Under the pieces are notes generated by a model. The model did not search any database. It was not told the origin of the DNA and saw only the letters and a program-made list of their open reading frames with translations. A stretch of DNA of 64,000 bases. It comes from Luscinia megarhynchos (taxonomy: Eukaryota; Chordata; Aves; Passeriformes; Turdidae). Of this stretch, positions 12,801-26,472 are shown in pieces (position 1 is the first letter of the stretch; the number at the start of each line of letters is the position of its first letter). A program made the translations under genes and the position numbers. Where the stretch lies: NCBI GenBank assembly GCA_034336665.1, contig CM067576.1, forward strand, positions 13,507,385 to 13,571,384. The letters are read 5' to 3'.

Positions 12801-13979
12801 CATTTGTATTGGCAATGTTGATCATTTGAAGCTTTAACTTGGGGGCTACTTTTGTGATTGTTCTGTCTTCATGACAGTACATTCCAACAATTCCTCCTCT
12901 TAACATTATGAGATAAAAGTGTGAGCAAGAAGTGAGTTTTTATATGACTTTGCAATTGTGGGAATATAGCTACAGTCTGCATCCCACTGTAATAGCAAGC
13001 TTGTGGAAAATAACTAATTGTATATAAAGCGTCATATGAGTTTAATATATAGGTGTTAGACTGCTACTTTTGGTTATTTTGACATACCTAACAGAGAATC
13101 TATCTCAGTTCTGTATGGATGAAAAAAAAAGGCACAATATATTAGCAAGATTTTAGCTTGAATTTCAAATGGCAGAAAGCATGAAACACCTAAAGTGCTG
13201 TGGTAGGTTGACCATTAATACAAGAATATATATAGTTAAAATCCAGTGCAGTTGATAGTGCTCTCTGCATCTTTAACTATAAAACTTAGTAATTTTATGT
13301 GTAATATAAACATAACTATTTCTGGATTGATGAATTTTATATTTCTAGCTTTCAGGCAGATTTTCAATAAAGCTTTTTGACTGCATCCTTGCACTGGAGT
13401 AATTGGAGTTGCTGTGCAGCTATAGCTATCATAGTTTGAGTGCAGAAAAAATTGCAGAAATAAATAACATCTTTCATTAGACGAAGTTATTTAATTGAAA
13501 AAACCAGACATTTATTCATAACAGCCATTCTTCAGATCCCAAAGAGATGCAAAATATGTGTTAGAAAATGAATCAATCTAATTAGTAACCTGAACATGTG
13601 ATGAACACCTTTGAAGCCAGGAGGGGTGGCAATGTCAATATCCATTCTTTAAAAATAACATGTTTCAGCAAGTTATTTCTTAGATGATGGTTACACTCCC
13701 CTACAACTATCTGCACCCATTATATTTAAGGGTTATCACATGATAAAGCCAAACACATTTTTTGGTTCAAAAAATTGCATCCTACATTATATCTCAAATT
13801 TTCAGCTGCCTGCAGCTTAATAGAAAAGCTAGAGCTTCAATGCCTGGTCATAGAGGGAGAAAATTCATCAATAGTAAAGAGATTGTACTTCAGTCCCCAT
13901 AATACAAGTGTCAAGAACAAGTAGTGCATGGGGTTTTGAAAAGATCATTGCACAGATAGATAAAATTCTTTCTTTACAG
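9869..13979. other. Gene-free AT-rich sequence
   Basis: No supported gene. Frames up to about 100 codons near 10374-10689 occur on both strands in a mildly GC-richer patch and show no recognisable domain. The interval 10860-11640 is strongly AT-rich. Confidence 0.65.
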
Positions 13980-14380
13980 ATCACCGGGAGACCTAAGCAT
14001 CAGTGAACCCAATTTTTGAAGCCTTCAGAGGGACTGCACTGGTGGAGATACTGCAGTGGAAGTACTTGGTGGTACAGCAGAACGAGCATGCCATCCTGCC
14101 CACACACTCCTGGCTGAAATTACTCTTCTTCCATAAGGCACACACAGAATCATGAAGTGAAATCACTGCTTCTGGATGAAATTAAGCTCTCATGGGTACA
14201 GCTTGGTTCTGTTGCTGTGCTCAGTGATTCCTTTGCCAGCACTGCCAGTATAAACTTCTCACTATCCTTATTTGCTTTTTTTTGTAGTTTAGACCTGGCC
14301 TACGCTTCAACTTTCACACAGAATTATACATCTATTCATTTGTGAAATTAGGATTTAAATAAACAGGACACCTGTGGAAT
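13980..14380 (+). other. Weak candidate 3'-terminal exon
   Basis: A good 3' splice acceptor (TTCTTTCTTTACAG, AG at 13978-13979) precedes sequence that, in phase 1, reads SPGDLSISEPNF and then stops with TGA at 14017-14019. A canonical AATAAA polyadenylation signal follows at 14358-14363. The interval has several CpG dinucleotides (ACCGGG, AACGAG, TACGC) in a CpG-poor neighbourhood. I do not recognise the peptide as any known C terminus. Acceptor-like and AATAAA motifs are frequent by chance, so this is a lead only. Confidence 0.15.
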
Positions 14381-16970
14381 ACCTACTACCTTCTAAATTA
14401 CTTCAACATATGCTTAAGTGCTATGCTGTTTTGGTTTTTTTATAACACCTGGGTTTGCTCTTATCTGAAAGTGATATCAAAACATCTTTGCCTTTTCCAT
14501 CTATGTATTTCCTTCAATATGCAAAATGTTTACATTTTCTCAAACTAAAAAAACTCAGCAAAACAACAATAATTCATCCATTACTGCCAGAATATTTTGA
14601 CAGTCAAACCTCCAAAAATATAAATAAATGTTTCTAGCTTTCATCTTCTCAAACAGCAAAAAATGCAGCCCCCTCTCTGCAGAGATCACAATGATGAATG
14701 AATGATACAGCTCTAATGAACAACTTACATTTACAGGACCTAAACTCTACCAACCTTCCTGATCTTGTCTGAAGGTATGTACAGACTTCCAGGATTCCAG
14801 GAGGATTCAGACCCCATTAAACATGACTTTGGAAACTGAACTTATCTAGCCATCTAAACCAACTGTTAATGCTCCACAGAGGCTTTGTGTGGTCCCAATA
14901 TTCTAATGGCTTCTCTGGATGCACGTTAAAGACTTGAACACCTTGATATGTCAATAGCTTGCTGGACTAAACAATAAAATAAATTGGAAGAGAAATTTTC
15001 CATGAATTATTTAAGCAGAATTCCTACTAGTGGGCAAGGTTAGCAGGGGGATAGCACATTCTCACAGTTGTGCTCTGTGCCATCTGCCAAGAACAGCTCT
15101 GTGTTGGTGCTGGGAGCAGATTGACAGAATGAGGTTAGCTGGGGCAGTCAATAAGACATGGCCAAAGCTTGGCATTCACACACATCCCAGTAACATTAAT
15201 GAATTGTGTGAACAGGAGTGTATCCACACTATTCTTCTGAACAGAATGCCTTAACAGCCTTGAGTAGAGGACAGCCAACCTTTCTTTCCCAGTTGCACTT
15301 GTACAGCCATATAAAATGCAGAGGCATGATGAGAAGCAGCATTTGGAAAAGCAGAGATATTCAAGATTTGTCTTTACTGGTAAATTTCTTCTTGCAAACC
15401 AAACCAAGAGAAAACTACAAACACGCACTGAACACTGGGAATTGAGTGGACTGTCTTTTTACCTACTGAATAGCAAAGGAGCAGACACAGCTGTGCAACA
15501 GAACCAGTGGAGAGAGAACAAAGATTCAGTAGTGCCTGTAACAGAAGCAAATCCAATTTTTGTTGTGCGTGCAATACATCTATTTTGAAAATAACAACAA
15601 GAATTCATAAACCATTCTATTCTGAATCTCACAAAATCCAAGGATTTGCCACAATTTCTCTGTAGTTCAACATGCAAGATTATTCCCTGAAATGTGTCTG
15701 GCCACAAAACACCTGTGCTAATGGCAGAAGCTCCTTTGGCTGGCTTTTCTTGTCACCTCAGCATGGTAATGAGAATAGAAAGTGTATAAAGCTGTGAAAG
15801 TTAGTGGGATTGCTGGTTTCCATCATATCCACGACCTGGTAATGAATGACTGACAGGCTCTCTGAAGGAAAATGCACAACACAGGCAAGAACCTGGCCCT
15901 CAGATGGAAACTTGATGGCTGGTAAAAGACTTGTTAAGATTCACATCAGAATCATGTATATCACTGCAACTGCTTCCATGACAACAAAATATAATGTCAT
16001 AATGCATATTATGATTTCATGACAGGATGAAGCCTGTTTATCCAGGCAGCCTCTTCAGCACTGAACAGGATTAGAGAATAAGAGTTCACTTTGAGAACAA
16101 GTATACTAATAATAATTTTTAAAGATATATTTTTCTTTGTTATAGAGATGGGAAAAAAAGGGATATTAAGTGCATCTCAACTATGATCAGTACGTACAGT
16201 ACCTATACGTTTCAGGTTTCAAAACCTTTGGCTTCTTTGCTTCCATCAACATTTTTGGGCTTTCAACTGAGTATGTGAATCATAAAATAGATTGTCTCCT
16301 TTTTAATGCACAGTATAGCAGTGCTATTAAGGCTGGCAAATCATTCATGTTTCCATCTCACCTTTTATTTCTATCTTCTATGAGAACCATGCCCTGTTAC
16401 CTCTATTCCAGCACTAGGATTCCACTGGTTTACACACATACAACTAAGTTTTATACCCCAGATCTGCATAGCATGCTGCTTTCCTGTCCTGCAGACACTC
16501 CATGTGTTAATACACAAACATCTCTCTCATGTTCTGGTGGAAGGAATGAGGAACAAACCAATGACTTGCACCAGGACTCAGCTCAAGTATTTGAACAATA
16601 ACCCAGAGGTCGCTTTGCAAATACATACAATTTAGTTTTGCTGTACAGCCTGATGGAAATACAACAAAGCTGGCAGTAAACAGCTGGGAAATTCCAATGG
16701 CTGACCAGTATAATCCTTACTGGTGTACTTAAATGCCGTCTTCACGGCCAGGACTGAGCAGCTGGAGCAGGTGAATATTACAGGTATGTCATGACTGGTA
16801 CTGCTGGTACCCTGGCATGGCAAAAAACTGTGAAAATTGTACCCAAAACCAGTTCAGCAGTCCCCCTCTTCATGCTCCAGTTATCAACCTAATCCAACAA
16901 GAACAAAAGCAAAGTAAGTAATAGGTAAAAGCATGTAAAATTAATTTCCTCATTTCTGCCAAGAACCACC

Positions 16971-17008
16971 TTTTTCCTTTTTTTTCTTTTTTTTTTTTTT
17001 TTTTTTTT
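16971..17008. repeat. Pyrimidine/poly(T) tract
   Basis: A CCTTTTT-type start ends in 22 consecutive T at 16987-17008. The run produces a poly-lysine stretch in a minus-strand frame, which is therefore an artefact. Confidence 0.95.
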
Positions 17009-17683
17009 AAGTGTGCCCATCCTGGGAATGGATAAAGGCCCTCACTGAAACAAACACCTACATGATCATGCATTAAAGCAACCACGACAGGACAGTGATA
17101 AAGTCACTGCAGTTCTGTTCTAAATGATTTTCTAGTGTCAGGAACATTATGGATTCTTTGTGAAAGAAGCATATAAAACCTTAAGTCTTCTATTTTTCAT
17201 ATTTAGTTTAAGGATTTCACTTCAATCAGCTTTCTCTACTTCCTTTTATAGAACTATCTTTGGCTGAGTGGCTAAGACTGCCAGTGAATACATAACAGTA
17301 GTTAAGTAATAATTTTCCCCTAGGAGAAAATTACTTTTTGCATAGAATAAAAAGGAATTAAATTATTTGAGGCTCAAGAAATAAATTTCTCAACACAATG
17401 AATCTATTTCTTTATTATTTTTAGTGCAGAGAAATGCTTTTTTCCAAATTATGTGTGTAATACAATAAAGACTGCATGCATAATTTTTAACCTTTCTGAA
17501 ATAACTATGTAAAAATTATAAAAACAGTCACAAGAACAATGTTCATGATATGCATGGCCTAATTACATGCTGAGAACATTGGTTCTGATTTTTTTACAGT
17601 CTGAAATTCACCTTTTTTGTTTCAGAAGTCACAGAAATAGCACAGCAAACTTTTCAGAATAATGCAGCTGTCATAATAGGAAT

Positions 17684-17691
17684 ATGCAAAT
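17684..17691 (+). promoter_or_regulatory. POU octamer motif ATGCAAAT
   Basis: Perfect octamer within ATATGCAAATCATGATTA, which also carries a homeodomain-like core. Single 8-mers occur by chance in AT-rich DNA, so functional relevance is only suggested. Confidence 0.3.
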
Positions 17692-20600
17692 CATGATTAT
17701 TTAAGATGAACTTGATCTTTTTCTCAAAGAGACTTTTATCAAATGTGACTCATATAGAGAGGTCTTGTTAGAAGATAAGAAATATTATTCCCTTCTTTGA
17801 TATATTACTCTCAAAATAATGCTACTGAATCAGACAGCAATTACCTTACTTGTACCCAGAAGCAGTTTATTCCTACTAAGTCCTACACTTAGCTACAATT
17901 GCTTTCATATTTGCCACAGGAAAATGTTAAAATATTAATAATCCAGTAACCTATTCCATGACAGTGAATCACTGGTTTGAACTTTTGTTTCAGTCACACA
18001 TACACAAAGAGCTAAACTTTAATATAAGCACAGAAATTGGAGTAGATACATTATAAAGGTTGTAATATCAGATCTTAATATTTCCTGAAATAACCAGCAG
18101 CACCAGCCACAACTGACTTTAGCAACACAAAAAAATAGGCATGTGTGCTTATATATGTGCACTTCTATTTTGCTGTGTTCCAGTTATGGAAGAAATGTTA
18201 ACAGCTGAGAAAATTCTGGTTGGAATGGCAAAGAGCAAAAATCCCAGTTTAGAGTTTCTTGGTGTTTTTACACAAGATTTCCTTTTCCTTTCAAGCAAAT
18301 GAGGAAATATTTGCAAATGTAATTACTGAAAATATTTTAAATGTTGCTCATTGCATTAAACTGCTTCATGACAGTTATGGGGACACACACAGCTTGGTGG
18401 TAAAAGTGGCCATATAAATGGAGATTTAGATAAATGCTCAGGCATCAGAGTAAAAACTGTTTAAAAGGACATACCTAACTGTGTTTTTATCAGTCCTGAT
18501 AACACATGAAGTTTCACACATATAAGGCTGCAACATCTAAGCAAGAGCTGAGCTTTCAAGGGATTTGAGCAGAGGACAAAAGCAACCCTTTTTTAAATGT
18601 CTGATTCTGAGGACCTGAACACCACACTCTGGGCATAATTTTCATTTTTACAAGGAGTTTTCATTACAAAAGAAGTATAAAATCTCATACCTGAATTCAT
18701 TATTAAGCCTAAAACAAATAAATAAACCACTGTTTTCAGCTCATGCTAGTCATTATTCTTGAAGAGAAAGCGATTATAAATCTAAATTTTTTTAAAATAT
18801 ATATATTATGTGAATTGAACAATTGCACATGTTGCTATTTAGTTCCTGGTTAAATCCAAATATATATTTAAAGAATGAAGTAAAAATTACAGCAATTTAA
18901 ATGTTCTTTTTTTAGCTTGTTTGTTTGGTTGGGTTTTTTAAATTTAATACCCAGTAACACTAAAACTCTACAGTAAAGTATTCTAAACAAGTACCAGGAA
19001 TTATTTCCTCAAGTGCAAACTCACCATCTGCTTTTGTATTTTTTAAAACTACAATTCTTTTCACATAAAATTAGTGAGTTTGTGTTCGGTGTGTCATTTT
19101 TGTTTATTTTTTGTGGTTTTTTTGTTTTGTTTTTTTTCCCCCAAATACAAGTATCTTACTGGAAAGACAACACTCGTGAAAAACACTCATCAAAAAAATG
19201 TTTTAATTTAAAGGTTTGAGTAGGAATTGGTAAGGAGCCATCTTGTCACTGACTGCCAGCCTCACTGATGTATTTAAATCCAGTTCCTGTTTACAGTCAC
19301 CTGCTCAGAGCACAAAATGTAGGAGACATAGGGAGATGGCAAGTGACAGGTATGGAATACTGAAAGAAGTAATTTGATTGAATTCAATTTGGAAATTGAT
19401 TGAAATTCATTTGCATATGAAATATGTTTTGCAATTTATTTAGCTGAGCTTGTTTGCAGAGCTCAGTTTCCATCCTGTGCAGCTGAGCCTGGGGTTACCC
19501 ACAGGACAAGGCAGAGCTGGGGAGGGGCCCTGGCAGGAGGTACCACCCTGCCCGGCCTGGGACCACCGGGACACCTCCTTCCAGCACTGCCATCCTTCCT
19601 GGGGGCTCCTGCTCTGCCAGGGACCTTCTCCTCCCACACTTCTGTAATGATTGAAATGGTCTCAAAGCTGCAAAATGCTCAGCTGAGAAAACTCAGAAGA
19701 TTTTCTGTCAGACAAAACTCTTCTGTACTCACAAGATCTTTCGATAGCTTAAACCAAGTAAAAAAGTACCCTAAATGGGTAAGAACAGTAAAATACAACT
19801 GAGTTTTTCTGTCCTGCTTCTCCTACTGGAATTGCTCTCCATGGTAAGTGATATCCTAACCCAAACCAGCAGAGAAACACACAGAGTGGGGTGTGGGAGG
19901 GCCCAGAGCCAGGTGCACTCAGTCTGTGCTTTTGTTCTGGGCCACGTTCTCCCCTGTATTAATCTTGATTTACATCAGCACCATGCAAAGGCCACATTAT
20001 GGCGTGACCTTAAAATAAGTTTTTTATTTCTAGTGTAAACCTAAGCTAACCAGCAAATGCCTCTTCTTAAAATTCTACTATTTCATTCATTCATTCTCAA
20101 ATTACTTATTAATTTAGCCCATGATTTCCTGTGGCTAATCTTACAGACCTAAATCTGCTTCTGTCTTCATCCTTCAAAGAAGAATTTAAGCCTCTCTAAT
20201 ATAATTCAGAAGTTCAGATTCACTTTCACATATCCCCGTATCTTTTCTGCTTCAAGTTCATGTCCTGCATTTAAATGAACAATGATACAAAGAACTAATA
20301 TTTCCTTGTATAATTTAAATTTTAAGACTGAAGACTTAGAAAATAAAAAGGAAAGACATTGCTATTTAATTGTTTTCTTAGGCAATAGCAACTCTCTCTT
20401 CTCTTGCAAGCAGAAGGTTCTCTGCATTAAATCTCTTGCCTTTTTACTGGGGGCTAGTTGCATATCTGCAACATTAAAAAAAATTACCAATGCCAAGCTG
20501 TTCATATTTGATAGAGAACAATCGTGATTCAAGATTGCTTAAATTCATCGTTGTTTTTCTCTAAGCATGAGAAATCTTAAATGCTATAAAGAGCTGTTCT

Positions 20601-23600
20601 ATACCACCAGACATGAATTTATTTGAATTGAATTAAACCCACTTCACCAATTTTAATATCAATGAATTGGGATATCTCCTACAGTAAAGAGAGTCAAAGA
20701 AGAGATACAGAATAAACTCACATATCCTTGCAACAATTATGATAATAAATTCATCTTGGCAGATAGGATGACTTTTTCCAAAGAATAATTGTCCCTTCCT
20801 GGTTGCCAAGATACAGAATTTTCACTCAGAGCATATCTTGAAAATTGGGAGCATTTGAATTTTTACAGTAATTTTAAGGTGGTAAAAGGGTAATGGTGAG
20901 TAGCTAAACAAAAATCATTTTGTTGAACACTTAACAGGATCTGAACCATCCAGGAGATATCATGCAATCTCCTGTAAATTCCACTTATTGAATTAATAGG
21001 TAAGTACAAGCATTTTAATCTCACTGATTCCACAATCCTTTCACCATATATTTTCAATGTGATTGTCAAGATATACAACAAAGGCAGAAGAAAAAAAATA
21101 TGTTTACCTCCAAAATACTGTGCATTTTTAATAGTGGGATACAAGTGACAAGTACCAACAAAAGCATCCCTGTTAAAGAAATCAACTAAATTAAATCCTC
21201 AATTCCAAAACCTTCGGAATAAATGAGAACTGTGAAGAAATACTTCAGCTAAGCCTTTTCTCTGTTAAAGCTCCCAGTCTGGTGAGCAGCCTTGACCCAG
21301 TGATTCTACTACTGAGTTACAGCACCACTGGGAGCCCATGCTGAGGCTGGAGAAATGGGGCATCAGGAAAAGGCTGGAATATCCTGTTCCCTTCCAACCA
21401 TGCACTAGAATTATCCTTATGAACTCTCATTCACATTTCATTTTGTCAAACAAACTACTTCCAGACTAAATAGTTGCTTTGACATCTGCACATCTGCAAT
21501 GCAATGTGTGAACACTTAAAAAAAGTAATTTCTGACCACCTAATCCACTTTCCCTAATCCACTTAGGAGTTCCAGTAGGGCAAAAATTTGATCAATTTGC
21601 TGTGGCTTGAAGAGGTACATGATGCTATGTGCTGTGTCCCTGCACTTGCACATGACAAACTGATGATACTAGATGGCACTGAGAATGAAATAATGCTGAG
21701 AATAAGCCAAAATTTTTCAATGGAATTCTTTTGCATGAAACCTGCATTATTGGAACACATTTTTTCAGGACTATAGTGCTGATGCAGCATGGGGAAAAAG
21801 AAGTCCGTTTTACTACATTAAATTAAATCAGTTTTTTTAAATGGAGAATAGTGTTTATACATGTCAATAGCAATATATACTGTATTTCTTATTTGGATAT
21901 AGAAGTCTAATTTGTTTTGACATTACCAAAACTCTGAAATCAGAATTCAGAATACCAAGGGAAAAGGACTTAACCAGTTGTTCTATTACATATGACTTTA
22001 ATGTTATACAATTTTCAGAAAAACCTGCATCAAGTGTTTGGTACATTTCTGAGTGACTAGTGGAGAATTTCTAACCTGTGTGTACAGTTAAACATATTTT
22101 AGTCCCTAACTTGCACATAAAAAGCCTAATCTGACATTCACATTTTGTTTCTTTTGATTGCCTTGCCTTGGTTTTAGTAAAACCCCCCCAGAGCTGGATG
22201 GGACAAAATTCACAGCAGCACAAGGAACTTTGCAAATCTGGACTGGATAATCACCAGGCTGTTGGTTGTTTCCTGTTCTGTGATGTTCTGCCATTAGAGG
22301 ATGCTGAAGCAGCAGATTGTTTTGAAATGTTTTTATAGGATACAATTAACATACTATAAATATACTTTTTAAACCTATGGCTATTGAGAGTGCTCTAACC
22401 TCATTATAGTCTGATTTCTTTCCTGATCTCTTTCCCCTATTTTTCCACACACAGCTGCCATGTGCCTGAATACTATTTTCTTATTATTACAACAGTGGAG
22501 GAAATTGTAAGGATGATGGTCAAGTATGGGCTGAATTGCCTTTAAGGCTGTATTTTAGAACATTCACGAAAAAGTGGTTAGTAACAGCTGTAAGCAGATA
22601 CTCCTGTTTCAAACAGAACTGTGTGTAAAACACTTGGCTCCTCACACATGCTTGCAAAATGAAACTTTGCTGAGTTTGCTATATGAAGGACCTATTATCT
22701 GTATCCTTACAAAAATAATAATTTTGGACACAGAGTGATTAAAAATTATGAATTAAAAAAAAGCCCACATTTTCCTATTACTACAGTTTGGTTTTAATCA
22801 TGGCATACCACAATTTTATACTGATTTTCCAGTATATTCAGATTCACATTATTTGTTGCCCCTCCACAGGAGCAGGGCTGTCATCCCCTACACACAGAGT
22901 TGTATATGATGTAGTTCATCTGGCATATACTCAAACTCATGAATGGATGAAGCACATCCAATTAATGCTGAAGTTTCTTTGAACTTCACACTGGCAGGAG
23001 AGCAGGAGTGTCTTATGCCAATTACTGCAGTGGATGGGACTGAAGGACTTCCCTCCCCCCTTGTACTATTCTAGTGAAGACAGAAGCTTTACAGTTTCAC
23101 AGGAATTAGTCTCACAGTGCTTAAAGACCAGGAGTAGTATTCCCAATCAGCAATTCAGCCCCTTCCTGCTGCAGACATACACCTTATCAACACATACATA
23201 AACATGTTTTGCTCCATTTTAAGTGTTATCTCCTGTGCCAGTCAGACAAGCTGCTACACATTTTAATACCATCTATACTTACAACTGCTGATTTCCAATA
23301 GAAATTTTCAAGGGGACTTTTAATTTTGCTGTGAGAATGCTATCCTTTAACATGAACAGCTCGTCACACCTTCCAATTTTTATTTAGCTCCCACAGCAGT
23401 GCAGCCTTACTGGGCTGGGCTCCCTGTATGAGGCTCACAGGCATTTTTGTGCAGCCTCCTTATGCAGGCAGGCCAAAGCTCTCATCTTTGCTCTTCGACT
23501 GCTGGAAGTTCTTTCCCTGACTTGGCACATATTTGAACCACAAAGTTCCAGTTTCATAAGGTTAGAGGCCACTTTGTCAAGCAGCACTGGAAGATGGGGG

Positions 23601-24561
23601 AAGAATTCACCATGTGGCACTGGCCAGATTGTATGTGGTGAGGAGGATCTGCATGAAAATAACACTGCTGACCAAAGCCCCCAGTTCTTCAACCCCAATC
23701 ATCTTTTCTAAAGCAGTATCAGAAAGTGTTCAGGGAAAAGAATGCCAGGAGTAATGAGCAGAAAAACAGACAGGGAAGTAGAGAAAGACAGAGGATTTGG
23801 AAAATAGACAGATTAAGGAAACAAAAACCAGCAAAAGCATTCATGATTTCCTGACAGTCCATTCCAGGTAATAATCAGTGGCTTCCAAATCTCACAGCAT
23901 GTAGGTCATGGGATGGTAAAAGCTTGCTAAGTGTTATGTTATGCAGATGTGGTACTTCAACAGTGAGCTCTTAATTTTTAGATAATATTGGGTATATATA
24001 TTTTTTTAAATTGTGAAGATTTCCAGAAGGATTTTTTTGTATTATTTCTAATATGTGGCTTAACACTTCTGTTCCACAGCAACAAGCATTAGCTGAATGT
24101 CATGAATATGGGATTTTCATTTGGCTGGTTGGGTTTTTTAAATGTCAACAAGGGTTTGTCTGAACTTACGACTGAATCAAACACCATTCAAGTTCTCAAG
24201 TGTGAAATAACACAGCAATATTTGAAACACCTGTATGTGTTTTGACTGACACTACTGTGCTAATACCACTGTCTTTGTCATGCACCCTACAGATTCCTAA
24301 ATCTTATATACAATCCACAGCATCCATCATTGATGACTCAACTGCTCTTTGTCCAGCAATGTGCCATATTTACCGAGCCTTTTGCAGCATAGATCCTTGA
24401 CCTTTTCTGTCACTACAACAACTGAAAAACCTAAATTTTTGAAATCCCTTTTAGTGTTTTTCTTCTGAGGAGCTACAATACCTAAATGTCAGCTTTATGC
24501 ATTGCTTTTCACAAAGCCTTTCATCATGTATGATATCTTGTTACCTTAGATGTTGAATCTT

Positions 24562-24950
24562 CAGTAGGGGCTAATCTGTGGATGAGCTTTTTACAAGCCC
24601 CCTACTGTGGAAGTCAAATTAAAGTACCCTTATGAATATTCATGAGCAAAACAATGGTTACTTACTGTGCTGGGCGGCCCTGGAAGCCAGTCCAAATGGT
24701 TTTGATTTTGTGATTGAGATTCTTAATGGTCGTAATTATCCGTTGCAGCCATGCAGTACCGAACATGATGGGTAATGGAGATACTTAACCCCCCTCAAAA
24801 ACCAACAAAAAAACAGCAATCCTGAAGATTCTAATGCTCATGTTGTAGCTCCTACAGGGCAATTAGCCCCTACTAATGATGTTTATATTTATATGCAAAT
24901 GCATAAAAAGGAATCTTAACAGATATTTCATATTTATGCTCCTGGGATCT
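24562..24950. promoter_or_regulatory. Candidate conserved noncoding element framed by inverted repeats
   Basis: AGTAGGGGCTAAT at 24563-24575 is the perfect inverted complement of ATTAGCCCCTACT at 24862-24874. The left copy also pairs with AGCCCCCTACTG at 24596-24607 to form a local hairpin. Between the arms lie a 12-bp palindrome ATGAATATTCAT (24632-24643), a form bound by POU-domain dimers, and a SOX-type AACAATGG (24650-24657). An octamer ATGCAAAT (24893-24900) follows outside the right arm. The core at 24670-24770 is less AT-rich and holds several CpGs, unlike its surroundings. Palindromic ancient repeats kept as conserved enhancers are known in vertebrates; assigning this one to that class is inference, since no alignment was possible. 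Confidence 0.45.
24660..24793 (-). other. Candidate small exon with 34-codon ORF
   Basis: On the minus strand an ATG at 24766-24764 opens a 34-codon frame (MFGTAWLQRIITTIKN...) ending in TAA at 24664-24662. The last codons overlap a consensus 5' splice site, CA|GTAAGT, at 24665-24660. An in-frame TAA lies six codons upstream of the ATG, so the ATG would be the true start. A T-rich acceptor-like tract (GTTTTTGAG) ends at 24794, giving a possible 128-nt exon at 24666-24793. No family is recognised. The frame falls inside the candidate regulatory element and may be coincidental. Confidence 0.15.
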
Positions 24951-26472
24951 GACTATCCCATCTGCCCGCAGAAAATATTTCCCACTAGCTGTGTGTGTTG
25001 CTGATTTGGCAATAAAAACTATTTAATATCTAGTAATTTATTTTTGACTTTATGTTTTTCCATTTCCTTCAGCTCTATCATAAAAAACCTCTGCTTAAGA
25101 ACATAAGAGTTACATAGCACATCAACAAAGATTTTAGTTACACTTTCAACAAGCAACGAGGCTTACAGTTTGGTTTAAGTTTTAATATTTTTTCCCCCAT
25201 TTTACCACTACTCTTTAAGTCAAAACTAATAGTAATTTGGTAGCCTAAACAAACCTTTTTTGAGCCAGACCTTGTAAAAACTCACTCTCTAGAGCTCTCA
25301 GTACATGCAAGCAAGAGTGACAACTAAGCCATCAACGTCTATGTACAAAACATGTTTTAAAATGAGGTAACAGTTTTTCTTCTGTCATTGACAGCTGGTG
25401 TTCTGAGCCCAACTTTCTGAATATGATGTAATGCAAACAACATTGTATCACGGCAAGTATTTTATTTAGCTTTGCCGTAAGCCGTCACTTAAGGCTCCTA
25501 AAAATCAATGAAAGACATCCTTAAAAAGTAAGGATCTGCTTCTTTTACATTATAATGATAGAACATATTAAAATTCTTAGAGTTGCATATGCACAAGTTA
25601 CTGAGAGAAATCTGCCAGGAATTAAATATGTAAATTAGGAGTCTGAGCTCAACATAAAAATTTGGCTGATCAATGCTTTGAAGGCTTTAGATGAAAGTTA
25701 TTCTGGCCAATAATCGAAGGAGTGTAATCTACATATCATTTCACGTCAACTATTTTTTTTTCTGACCTGCTAATTTCAAGGAGTATCTATCTTCACAGAC
25801 CTCCTGCATATCAGAGGTTCCACAATCTATTTGTGCTATTAAATCAACATAGTCTATACATTGCATCTTTAATGGCATTCATTGTGTGAGAAACCTGAGG
25901 CAGGCAAAGTTAAGTCTGAGCCTTGCTCCTCTTCCTCCTATCCTCCACCACCTCAGCATAACCCATATATTTCCTGTTGAGCTGATTTTCCTTTGTTTCA
26001 TTCATATTTTAGGAAAACATTAGAGACCAGCTGCCAGAATTCCTAAATAATAATAATAGCAGTACTATGAAACAGACAGCTGGGTGTCTCAGCTATGGCT
26101 TTGCTACACTGCAATGGAACTGTCGTGTTTTTTCTGTTATGAATTCTTTATATACATGTCTGCTAATCACTAGAAGATTATTTGTTTCTATTTATTACCC
26201 TGACTTTAGGAGCTTAGGAAAGGCACTTGCCTTGCAGGTCTCTCATCCAATATCTGAACAATCAGAATGCATGACTAATTCTCATTAAGCTCTATGGCTT
26301 TAGCTGCAATTCCCCCACCTGTTCCTAAGTTTGAGATATTTATTAACTCTTCCAGCACAAGAGTAGTTGTTTACATTTTCTGTATTTTAAATGCTAAGTT
26401 GCAGACTGTTCAAATGCCATCATCTACCTCTTTCCCTGCTGCTCCCTGCTCATTGTTCTCCTCACATAGGGT

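Larger units (their letters stand above)
14381..24561. other. Gene-free AT-rich sequence
   Basis: About 10 kb without a supported gene or recognised transposon. The longest frame (143 codons, 16170-16601, plus) has no recognisable domain and AT-driven composition. Present are a long pyrimidine/poly(T) tract at 16971-17008, a T/G-rich stretch at 19090-19142, and a GC-richer patch at 19450-19640 with open frames on both strands but nothing identifiable. A perfect POU octamer ATGCAAAT lies at 17684-17691. Confidence 0.6.

Noticed and set aside
16170..16601. 143-codon plus-strand frame
   Set aside because: AT-driven composition, no motif, no splice or promoter support.
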